Shown: in pieces, positions 7,997 through 15,264 of the stretch | Position numbering within the stretch: the stretch's first letter is position 1 | Layout: every line of letters starts with the position of its first letter | Assembly: GCA_964343305.1 (NCBI GenBank) | Contig: CAYFJO010000150.1 | Span: forward strand, 1 to 23,118 | Length of the DNA stretch: 23,118 nt | Reading direction: 5' to 3' | Source: CAYFJO01 sp964343305 | GTDB taxonomy: Bacteria > Planctomycetota > Planctomycetia > Pirellulales > Pirellulaceae | Position numbers and translations under genes: made by a program | Notes under the pieces: model-generated | What the model was told of the DNA's origin: nothing | Seen by the model: only the letters and a program-made list of their open reading frames with translations | Databases searched by the model: none

Positions 7997-8043
7997 GCAA
8001 CGAGTTCTTGAGGATTCTAATTCTTAACCGACTAAACTGCCGT

Positions 8044-8061
8044 CCTGCCACGCAAGGCAGG
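8044..8061. other. Small hairpin in the gene-free stretch
   Basis: CCTGCC and GGCAGG flank a 6-nt loop. There is no T-run, so this is not called a terminator. The rest of 7997-8161 shows nothing else I can support. Confidence 0.3.
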
Positions 8062-8161
8062 CAGGGCCGGGCAATAAATGTGGGTAACCTGCGACACTTG
8101 TTTTTCGATCGATCTTTATGCTCGCGGCGGGGTTCGACGATTGAAATCCAACAGTTTGATC

Positions 8162-8190
8162 TTGCCGCACATGAGAAAATTCCTTATAAG
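8162..8190 (+). promoter_or_regulatory. Candidate sigma70-type promoter of the secreted-protein gene
   Basis: TTGCCG (8162-8167) and TATAAG (8185-8190) are separated by 17 bp. This matches the -35/-10 consensus at 4 of 6 and 5 of 6 positions. It would give a leader of about 185 nt before the ATG at 8382. Confidence 0.35.
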
Positions 8191-8256
8191 CCCACCCTTC
8201 ACTCGCTCTATGTGCGGCGCAAGCCGGCATGAGAGATAGTTACATCCGCTATCACC

Positions 8257-8275
8257 GCAAGCTGTTCTGGCTTGC
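8257..8275 (+). other. Leader hairpin upstream of the secreted-protein gene
   Basis: GCAAGC (8257-8262) pairs with GCTTGC (8270-8275) across a 7-nt loop, inside the presumed leader. I matched it to no known riboswitch class. Confidence 0.3.
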
Positions 8276-8290
8276 TGGCGGATGGGAATT

Positions 8291-8317
8291 CACAAACATT
8301 CACAAACATTCACACAA
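8291..8317 (+). repeat. Short 10-bp tandem repeat in the leader
   Basis: CACAAACATT occurs twice in tandem (8291-8300 and 8301-8310), followed by a partial third unit CACACAA. It lies about 65-90 nt upstream of the start codon. Confidence 0.6.
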
Positions 8318-8381
8318 CGCGTTTCGTATTCAGTCCAACTCAAACTACGCGGATCAAATTCAAATAGGAGTATCCTTCATC

Positions 8382-8972
8382 ATGAGGACGAGGAGCAAAC
8401 AACTTTGGATCGTGATGACCGTCGGCACGGTGGCCACCCTCGTTCCTTTATTGGGACACGCGGAGGCTCGAACAACCAAACCAACCTCTATGTTTCGCGA
8501 CGTTTCGCTACACGAGGATGGTACGCTCGATGGTGTCTTTGTCGATCGCAAAGGCGCTCCGATTCGGGGAGCCAAGGTGGTGCTGCGACAACAGAGCAAG
8601 CTGATAGCAGTGACCATGACGAACAACCAAGGCCGGTTTCAGATCCGGCAATTGCGTGGCGGCGTCTACGAGATCGCCGCGAACCAAGGCGTGGCGACAT
8701 TTCGCTTGTGGACGGCGAAGACCGCCCCACCAGCAGCGCGTTCGGGCGCCGTGCTCGTCGCAAACCACATTGGCCCCAAGTCACCCAGCGCCATGGCGCT
8801 GGTACGTGGACAAGATGGTGCGCCAACCTTGCTGTTCAATCCCAACTCAACAGGCGCTCAATTCCTTCAACTCGCCACCCCAGCGCTCAGCATTAGTGGT
8901 TCGGTCTTGACCATCTCCGAGACCAATAAAATCGAAGACCAAGTGCGACAGATCTTGGACGCGAGTCCATAG
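8382..8972 (+). CDS. Secreted protein with carboxypeptidase-regulatory-like (Ig-fold) domain
   Basis: A 196-aa protein. Residues 1-29 are a Sec signal peptide: basic MRTRSKQ, a hydrophobic core VMTVGTVATLVPLL, and a likely cleavage near GHAEA. Residues 47-112 match the carboxypeptidase-regulatory-like beta-sandwich: DGVFVDRKGAPIRGAKVVLR, then TNNQGRFQIRQLRGGVYEI. The C-terminal half is low in recognisable motifs. The frame is open 153 bp further upstream, but AGGAG at 8366-8370, 11 nt before the ATG at 8382, and the signal peptide fix the start. It has a candidate promoter upstream and a strong terminator 26 bp after the stop, so it looks like a single-gene transcript. It sits next to the polysaccharide export genes. 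Such domains bind surfaces or glycans in other proteins, but the specific role here is unknown. Confidence 0.75.
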   Translation: MRTRSKQLWIVMTVGTVATLVPLLGHAEARTTKPTSMFRDVSLHEDGTLDGVFVDRKGAPIRGAKVVLRQQSKLIAVTMTNNQGRFQIRQLRGGVYEIAANQGVATFRLWTAKTAPPAARSGAVLVANHIGPKSPSAMALVRGQDGAPTLLFNPNSTGAQFLQLATPALSISGSVLTISETNKIEDQVRQILDASP

Positions 8973-8997
8973 AAAACAGGCGTGAGACCCCGTGCGC

Positions 8998-9032
8998 GGC
9001 GATTTCACTGGCAGTAGTGAAATCGCCTTTTT
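8998..9032 (+). terminator. Strong intrinsic terminator
   Basis: GGCGATTTCACT (8998-9009) and AGTGAAATCGCC (9016-9027) form a perfect 12-bp stem with a 6-nt loop, followed directly by TTTTT (9028-9032). It lies just after the secreted-protein gene and separates it from the export operon. Confidence 0.92.
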
Positions 9033-9065
9033 CATTGGCGAAAACGCATCTATTTCAGATTGCGG

Positions 9066-9095
9066 TTGACTTGGCGGTGTTCGTTTTGGTACTTA
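9066..9095 (+). promoter_or_regulatory. Weak candidate promoter of the export operon
   Basis: TTGACT (9066-9071) and TACTTA (9090-9095) are 18 bp apart, between the terminator and the Wza-like gene. The -10 box is a poor match, so this is tentative. Confidence 0.22.
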
Positions 9096-9210
9096 CCCAC
9101 GGCCTCCGTTCAGGGGCAATTCGCGGCACCGGTCCGTCAGCTCGTCTAGCACAACCAACGCCGCATTGAAACAAAAACACCCTGCAATCAAACATGGGTC
9201 CCCCTACACC

Positions 9211-10293
9211 ATGTTGTTGCCAAACAACGCAAAACATACGTTCCCACGCCGCGTAGGCGTCATCTCCACGGCATGTCGTCTGTGGCTCGCCACGTTTGCG
9301 CTGAGCTGCCTTGCCGGGTGTACTTCCAGCCTTTATCGGGCATCCAATCTTCCGCCCGCATTGATGGCGCCGATCTCGACCAACGTCCAAACCCTGGACT
9401 TGTCCGTGCTTGCCCAGACGAGTGCGTCCAGCAAAGTGATTCAGCCCGGCGATGTGCTGGATGTGACGATCTCGACGGGGCTGCACGACGAGGATCCGAT
9501 CGAATCGAAGTTGCAAGTTGGTGCCAGCGGTGCGGTCGACGTACCGTTGGTTGGCCCCGTGCGATTGGCGGGTTACGAGATCGAGAATGCCCATCAAATC
9601 ATTCGGGACGAATGCGTCCGGCGGCAGATCTTTCAAAATCCAAACGTTTCCGTTTTGGTGCATGAACAAAATGCGAACCGCGTGACCGTGTTGGGGGAAG
9701 TCAAAGAACCCAACGAGTATCAATTACCAGTGGCCAGCAGCGACCTGCTGTCGGCACTGGTCGCGGCGCAGGGGCTAACCGAGAAGGCTGGCACGATCGT
9801 CGAAATCCGCCAACCGGGACTGCCCGGACACGATCAAGCACCCGGCAGCCTCCCGCCCGGTACGAGACGCATTGATTTGCGCGAAGCGACCGCGTCTGGT
9901 GCGCGGGGCGACTATCGGCTAGGCGATGGCGCCGTCGTGATGGTGATGAAGAAGCCGCCACGCACGGTTTACGTCCGCGGCCTGGTCAAGAAGCCCGATG
10001 AGTATCCGATGCCCGAAGACCGCGACCTGCGGTTGTTGGAGGCATTGACGATCGCCGGAGATCGCACGATCCAAATCGCCGACAAAGTGAAAATCATCCG
10101 CAAGCTTCCTAACTTGTCGCAACCGGTCACCATTGCCGCTTCGATCCGCGATGCCAAGAGCGCTCCGGCGTCGAACATTCGTCTGGCACCGGGCGACGTC
10201 ATCGAAGTCGAGGAGACCCCAACCACGTTCGTCGTACAAACTCTCAAGGACTTTGTGCGGTTTGGCGTGAGCGGTGCCGTGCCGCTGTTTTGA
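9211..10293 (+). CDS. Polysaccharide export lipoprotein (Wza/OPX family, SLBB domains)
   Basis: This is the outer-membrane export channel component of a Wzx/Wzy-type exopolysaccharide system. The 360-aa product has a lipoprotein signal with lipobox LAGC and lipidated Cys37. A Poly_export domain follows at about 74-152 (starting KVIQPGDVLDVTIS). Two SLBB-type segments come next: VTVLGEVKEPNEYQLP near 158 and VYVRGLVKKPDEYPMP further on. The C-terminus is short (FVRFGVSGAVPLF). A TTG at 9166 would add 15 residues ahead of the signal peptide, so the ATG at 9211 is preferred; no clear Shine-Dalgarno site is visible for it. It is followed after 39 bp by the Wzz-BY-kinase gene, its usual functional partner in spanning the periplasm. 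Confidence 0.9.
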   Translation: MLLPNNAKHTFPRRVGVISTACRLWLATFALSCLAGCTSSLYRASNLPPALMAPISTNVQTLDLSVLAQTSASSKVIQPGDVLDVTISTGLHDEDPIESKLQVGASGAVDVPLVGPVRLAGYEIENAHQIIRDECVRRQIFQNPNVSVLVHEQNANRVTVLGEVKEPNEYQLPVASSDLLSALVAAQGLTEKAGTIVEIRQPGLPGHDQAPGSLPPGTRRIDLREATASGARGDYRLGDGAVVMVMKKPPRTVYVRGLVKKPDEYPMPEDRDLRLLEALTIAGDRTIQIADKVKIIRKLPNLSQPVTIAASIRDAKSAPASNIRLAPGDVIEVEETPTTFVVQTLKDFVRFGVSGAVPLF

Positions 10294-10332
10294 GTTTTTG
10301 CCGTGCCGCGCGTGAACCGGCCCACAGACCCC

Positions 10333-12660
10333 ATGAACAACGAACCAGTTGAACTCGCTCCAGACGCGGCGCCGCAACCAACGGCCGAAACCTTGTATGC
10401 CGTCATGCGATTTCTGCGCGTGTTGCGACATCGAATTCATTACGTGGTGGCGGCGGTTCTGATTGCGGGTGTGTTCGGCGCTTTGTATTACTTCACCGAG
10501 CCAAAGATTTACGAATCCAAAGCGTCCTTGCTGGTCACGCAAACCGGCCAGTTGATGAACAACCCCATGTCGCCCCAGTCCGGGCAAGACGCGTTGATTC
10601 CCACCTACGAGCGTCTTTTCAAGCAAACCGTCGTACTCGAATCGGCGCTCAAGCAGATCGAAAAGTTGCCCAAGAATCTGCTGGTCGATTTTTCGTCGAC
10701 GCCGCGCGATCAATGGATCAAGCCGCTCAAGGCAGGCGTCTCGGCCGGTGCCATTCGCCGCACGAATATCGTGGAATTGAGCTATCACTCGAAACATCCG
10801 CAAGCGGCAAAGTTGATCGTCGATGCCGTCGTGGCTTCCTACTTAGACTTCATGAAAAAGCATCACAAAGACGTCACGGTCGAAGTCGCGAACATCTTGC
10901 GGAATGAGTTGGTCAAGGTAAATCAAGATCGCAGCAAAAAGCAGAAGGAATATAAGGCGGCGCACAACACTATTGGACTGTTGCCCGATGGTGACAACGA
11001 GCGAAAGACGCATCCGCTCGTCCAACACGCCATCACACACTATGAAAACTATGTGGACGTGCAGAAGGCAAGAATCAATCTGGAAACATCCCGGGTCGCC
11101 ATTCAGTCGGCCATTCGAACGGGAGGCGACTTGCGGCATCATCTGTCGGAGATCGATCCGGATTTGGGCAAAGAATTGCTGTCGGCCGCGTTGGGCGTCA
11201 GTCCGCAAGTGACCGAATCGCTGAACAGCATCAATCGGCAGCTCATGGATGACCGAGCGCAAGTCAAAAGTTTGAGCAAACACCTGGGCGCCCGCCATCC
11301 TCGCATTGACGAACTGCGCTATAAAATCCAAAACGCTGAACAGTATTTAGCAAACCACAGCCGAATGCTCAGCGATCGGGCCGGTGATTTTAGCAACGAG
11401 CAACTGGGGCCGATGCTGATGTCCATGGTCCATGAAAAACTCGTCAAGGCACGGGCTCACGAACAGGAACTGTTGAGTCAGTACGAGCGATTGGAAGAAG
11501 AAGCCAAGCAACTGAACGACAAACTCGTTGCCTTGCGTTTTCTTTCCACTGGACTAACGAGATTGGAACGCTTGCAGCAGACGCTGGAAGGCCAACTGGC
11601 GAGTCTCGACATCAACAAGGAAAAAGAAGCCGTCAACGTGGGCATCGTTACGCATCCCGTCGTTTCAAATGATCCCGTTTCGCCGAATCTGGCCTTGGTT
11701 GGACTAGCTTGTTTGTTGGCGGGCCTGTTTGGCGGCATCGGCTTGGTCTACGTTCTGGATTTGTTGGACGACCGTTTCCGGTCGCCGGAAGAACTGTCTG
11801 GACAGCTTGGATTGCCGGTGATGGCGATGGTTCGCGACTTGTCAGTCCATGCCCAATCGGGCAGCGAGTCCATTCAAGTTCATGTTGCGCCGGAAGCCGT
11901 CGAGAGCGAATCGTTCCGCACGTTACGGACGACTTTGGCGTTCTCCGGCCAAGAAACAGATCGATTGGCCATCACGAGTACCGAGCCCGGCGACGGCAAG
12001 ACGACGGTGCTGGCAAACCTGGCGGCTTCGTTCGCCCAAGCCGGTAAGCGGACGTTGTTGGTAGACGCCGACATGCGTAAACCAGGTCTCTCGAAGATGT
12101 TCGAAATGCGACGCTTGACGGGCCTGTCGGATGTGTTGCGATCGGCCAATGACGTGGCAGCAGAATGTACGCAGCGGATTCAGGCGACCGGAATCGAAAA
12201 CTTGGACTTCTTGCCCGGTGGGCCGAAGCCGCCGGATCCCGCGGAATTGCTTTCCGGATCGCGGATGGCTGACGTGGTTGCCTGGGCGGAAACACAGTAT
12301 AACCAGGTTTTGATCGATTGTCCGCCAGTGTTGGCTGCCAGTGACGCGATGATTGTCGGGCGGTTGACCGACGGCATGTTGTTGGTCGTCCAGCCTGAGA
12401 AAAATCACCGTCGCCTGGTCATGCGTGCTGTCGAGCACGTCGGCTCGATGCAGATCAACATTCTTGGCGTCGTCGCCAATCGAATCGGAGATGATCGCAA
12501 CGGCTACTATGGCTATGGCTATGGATACGGTTATGGGTACGGCTACGGATATGGTTACGGCCATCAAGATGACGACGAAACGGGCGACGCCGCGGGCAAC
12601 ATACTGAATCTGGAAGAAGCCCGTCCGCGCCGAACAACCCCTCGACGACGCGCCGCATGA
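10333..12660 (+). CDS. Polysaccharide co-polymerase fused to tyrosine autokinase (Wzc-like)
   Basis: An inner-membrane chain-length regulator and BY-kinase of 775 aa. A first membrane segment lies at about 35-53, a long coiled-coil-rich periplasmic region at about 60-430, and a second membrane segment at about 453-476. The kinase follows: the oligomerisation motif ExxRxxR (Glu526, Arg529, Arg532), Walker A STEPGDGKTT with Lys556, Walker A' LLVDADMRKPG at 575-585, and Walker B VLIDCPP at 659-665. The tail at 724-743 is ten Tyr interspersed with Gly, the expected autophosphorylation cluster but unusually regular. A basic end (RPRRTTPRRRAA) follows. A GTG at 10303 would add ten residues; the ATG at 10333 is preferred. 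Its stop overlaps the start of the O-antigen ligase gene (ATGA), which indicates translational coupling. Confidence 0.93.
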   Translation: MNNEPVELAPDAAPQPTAETLYAVMRFLRVLRHRIHYVVAAVLIAGVFGALYYFTEPKIYESKASLLVTQTGQLMNNPMSPQSGQDALIPTYERLFKQTVVLESALKQIEKLPKNLLVDFSSTPRDQWIKPLKAGVSAGAIRRTNIVELSYHSKHPQAAKLIVDAVVASYLDFMKKHHKDVTVEVANILRNELVKVNQDRSKKQKEYKAAHNTIGLLPDGDNERKTHPLVQHAITHYENYVDVQKARINLETSRVAIQSAIRTGGDLRHHLSEIDPDLGKELLSAALGVSPQVTESLNSINRQLMDDRAQVKSLSKHLGARHPRIDELRYKIQNAEQYLANHSRMLSDRAGDFSNEQLGPMLMSMVHEKLVKARAHEQELLSQYERLEEEAKQLNDKLVALRFLSTGLTRLERLQQTLEGQLASLDINKEKEAVNVGIVTHPVVSNDPVSPNLALVGLACLLAGLFGGIGLVYVLDLLDDRFRSPEELSGQLGLPVMAMVRDLSVHAQSGSESIQVHVAPEAVESESFRTLRTTLAFSGQETDRLAITSTEPGDGKTTVLANLAASFAQAGKRTLLVDADMRKPGLSKMFEMRRLTGLSDVLRSANDVAAECTQRIQATGIENLDFLPGGPKPPDPAELLSGSRMADVVAWAETQYNQVLIDCPPVLAASDAMIVGRLTDGMLLVVQPEKNHRRLVMRAVEHVGSMQINILGVVANRIGDDRNGYYGYGYGYGYGYGYGYGYGHQDDDETGDAAGNILNLEEARPRRTTPRRRAA

Positions 12661-15254
12661 CAGAGCTTTCCTTTCGAATGAACACGACGGCAACAACCCG
12701 TACGCTCACGCGGCTGGTCGACTTTGGACTTCTTTCGATCCTGCTGGTCGCGCCGCTGTTCTTGGGCGGCAAACACCCGATCGGTTTATTCGTCTACCTG
12801 GTCCTCGTCAGTGCAACGGCGACATTGTGGTGCCTGCGACAGTGCTCCAGCAAGTTGCCAATCTGGCAGCGCTGCGGCGTCGAATGGATCATCCTAGCCG
12901 GCGTGGCTTTGCTGATTTTTCAACTCACGCCGCTGCCAGAATCGATGCTGTCCAAACTCTCGCCGCAATCACGTGAACTGCTGCCGCTGTGGACCGGTGG
13001 CCAGGATCACGCCGCGTCTCTCGGAACTTGGACGCAAATCTCGTTTACCCCGCAAGCGACAAGGACATCGCTGGTCGTGCTGCTGGCACATTGCATGCTT
13101 TTCTTGGTGATCATTCAGCGAGTTCAGCAGTTGGACGACATCCAACGTATCTTTCGCTGGATCGCCGTGACCGCCGTCTGCATGGCGTGTCTGGGGTTGG
13201 TGCAGTTTCTGTTTGGCAACGGGAAGTATTTGTGGATCTACGAGCACCCCTATCGTGACACCACGGCGGAAGTCCGAGGGGCGTTCACGAATCCAAACCA
13301 CTTCGCCCATTTTCTGGCTCTGGGCATCGCACCACTCGTTGTTTGGCTGCAACAAAGCCTGGCGGAAGGCAATCGTTCACGACGCGCGTCGTGGCATTGC
13401 CGAACGGTTGGAAATGTCGCACCGCTTTGCACCGGCCTTGGCTTGGGATTGATCGCGCTCGCTGGATTTCTGTCATTGTCGCGCGGTGGATTTGTCGTCA
13501 TGTTTCTCGCAGCATTTATCTCTGCTGGATTGCTGGCTCGACGCGGCGTGCTGTCAGGAAAAACCGTCGCGTTGTTGGGCGCGACAGGTGTTTTGGCGGT
13601 CGCTGCGTTGTTCGCGTACGGATTTGATAAAGTCACGGGACAGATCGCGACGATGCAATCGGGCTCACTGGAAGATCTGGACCAAGGCGCGGTGCGGCGC
13701 AAACTGTGGGCGGCGGACTTTACGGCGGCAACACACTTTCCGGTGTTCGGAACCGGCGCCGGCAGTCACGTCGAAATCTATCCCACGTACTACGAACACT
13801 ACAACAACGTCCAGTTCTCGCACACAGAAAACTCGTTCCTGCAAACCTTTCTCGAACTCGGTGGCATCGGACTCGCGCTGCTTTTGATGGGAATCGGCAC
13901 ATGCGTGGTTTGGTGCTACCAATCGCTGACTCGCGCGACGTCGATGAAGGAGTTCTCCTGCGCGACGATTGCGACGGCTGGGATCACGATCAGTGTCGTT
14001 CATTCGTTTTGCGACTTTGTCTGGTACATCCCCGCGTGTGTGTCGATGGCCGTGTTCTACATGGCCTGTCTGTGTCGTCTAAGGCAATTCGTGACGGATC
14101 AAGAGCAGGCCGCGCCGCGAATTCCGTTTCTGACGCGGTTTGGTTATGGTGTGGCAACTGTGGCGGCGGTGGGCCTCGCGGCTTTCATGCTGAAGCACCA
14201 ATGGGGGCCCGTGCAGGCATCACTTCATTGGGACCGCTACCTCGCCCTGGCGACGCAACCCCCGAACGCGCCGCTGGCCGCCCCGACCAGCCAGCAAATG
14301 TTTGATCACGTCAAGCAGACTCTGCAATGCAATCCCAACCACACTCGCGCGAATCTCAAAATGTCGGCCATTTGTCTGTCGCAATTCGAGGTTGCACAAG
14401 CCCAGTCGATGAACTCCATGCCACTGGTTCAGATTCGCGACGCCATCCGCGCGTCTGGTTTTACGACTCACGTGGCGAAAGAGAAATGGCTGGCCGCCGT
14501 CCTTGGCGAAAACAAGATGTATCTTGACGATGCCGTGCGATTTGCCCGTCGCGCCCTGTATCTTTGCCCGCTGCAAGGCGAGGCGTACACGAATCTGGCC
14601 AGCCTGGCGTTTCTCGACCAGTTGACGGACGATACACAAAATCGATTCCTGGACCAGGCCATGCGTGTGCGGCCGTATCTTGGCGTCGTCTTGATGGCGG
14701 CCGGAAACGCCGCCGCGGAAACAGGTGATCTGGACAAGGCCATTGAGTATTGGAAAACAATCTTCCTCCGCGAACCACGGTATCAGCAGCAGTTGATCAA
14801 CAGCCTCGTCTCGCGAGTGCCGGCCGATTTTTTCTTGACCCGCTTTGAGCCAAACCGGGATGCGCTCGAGCGTCTGTATTACGCCTACCAAAGCATCCAA
14901 CGCGTGGACGACGCGCGTGCAATCGGCCGACACTTCATCCGCCACGTGGAACAAGAGGCGAAGTTGGTGATTGGCGAAGAAGCGGCAAAGCGGTGGCACG
15001 TTGCTCACGGCGTTTACTACTACCTCGAAGATTCAAACAGCGCCCTGCGTTGCGCGCGAGCCGCGGCAGAGTTTGCGCCGAACGACGTGTCGTTGCGACA
15101 AGCCTTAGGATCGATGCTGATCGAAACGCAGCACTTCGGCGAGGCCGCTCAGCACCTGCAATGGTGTGTTCAACAGAGGCCTGGCGACGACGCGCTGCAA
15201 CGTCAACTGGACTACGTGGTTTCACGAAATGCTGGCAAAGTGGACGGCCTTTGA
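12657..15254 (+). CDS. O-antigen ligase/polymerase family membrane protein with C-terminal TPRs
   Basis: Probably the Wzy-type polymerase or ligase of the polysaccharide system, in the inner membrane. The first ~510 of 865 residues contain about ten or more hydrophobic segments. The Wzy_C-like core carries SLSRGG (Arg276), the periplasmic loop GTGAGSHVEIYPTYYEHY, and SHTENSFLQTFLELGG with His389, all typical of O-antigen ligase-like proteins. FTNPNHFAHFLALG precedes the core. Residues about 535-860 are soluble and helical with TPR-like units, for example AYTNLASLAFLDQL, GDLDKAIEYWKTIF and FGEAAQHLQWCVQQRPGD. A large C-terminal TPR extension is not part of classical Wzy or WaaL. The ATG overlaps the kinase stop by 4 bp. 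It converges on the TMTC-like gene, with 10 bp between the stops. Ligase and polymerase cannot be separated by sequence alone. Confidence 0.87.
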   Translation: MTELSFRMNTTATTRTLTRLVDFGLLSILLVAPLFLGGKHPIGLFVYLVLVSATATLWCLRQCSSKLPIWQRCGVEWIILAGVALLIFQLTPLPESMLSKLSPQSRELLPLWTGGQDHAASLGTWTQISFTPQATRTSLVVLLAHCMLFLVIIQRVQQLDDIQRIFRWIAVTAVCMACLGLVQFLFGNGKYLWIYEHPYRDTTAEVRGAFTNPNHFAHFLALGIAPLVVWLQQSLAEGNRSRRASWHCRTVGNVAPLCTGLGLGLIALAGFLSLSRGGFVVMFLAAFISAGLLARRGVLSGKTVALLGATGVLAVAALFAYGFDKVTGQIATMQSGSLEDLDQGAVRRKLWAADFTAATHFPVFGTGAGSHVEIYPTYYEHYNNVQFSHTENSFLQTFLELGGIGLALLLMGIGTCVVWCYQSLTRATSMKEFSCATIATAGITISVVHSFCDFVWYIPACVSMAVFYMACLCRLRQFVTDQEQAAPRIPFLTRFGYGVATVAAVGLAAFMLKHQWGPVQASLHWDRYLALATQPPNAPLAAPTSQQMFDHVKQTLQCNPNHTRANLKMSAICLSQFEVAQAQSMNSMPLVQIRDAIRASGFTTHVAKEKWLAAVLGENKMYLDDAVRFARRALYLCPLQGEAYTNLASLAFLDQLTDDTQNRFLDQAMRVRPYLGVVLMAAGNAAAETGDLDKAIEYWKTIFLREPRYQQQLINSLVSRVPADFFLTRFEPNRDALERLYYAYQSIQRVDDARAIGRHFIRHVEQEAKLVIGEEAAKRWHVAHGVYYYLEDSNSALRCARAAAEFAPNDVSLRQALGSMLIETQHFGEAAQHLQWCVQQRPGDDALQRQLDYVVSRNAGKVDGL

Positions 15255-15264
15255 CGCTTCATCA

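Noticed and set aside
7788..8051. 87-aa minus-strand frame
   Set aside because: It lies almost wholly across the two arms of the inverted repeat and has no coding signature of its own.
7924..8232. 102-aa plus-strand frame
   Set aside because: It starts inside the repeat arm and runs through hairpin and promoter sequence; the composition is not protein-like.
8229..8381. 51-residue N-terminal extension of the secreted protein
   Set aside because: It would bury the signal peptide and translate the leader with its tandem repeat; the AGGAG site supports the ATG at 8382.
14220..15008. 262-aa minus-strand open frame
   Set aside because: It is antisense to the TPR part of the O-antigen ligase-like gene, with no recognisable domain.
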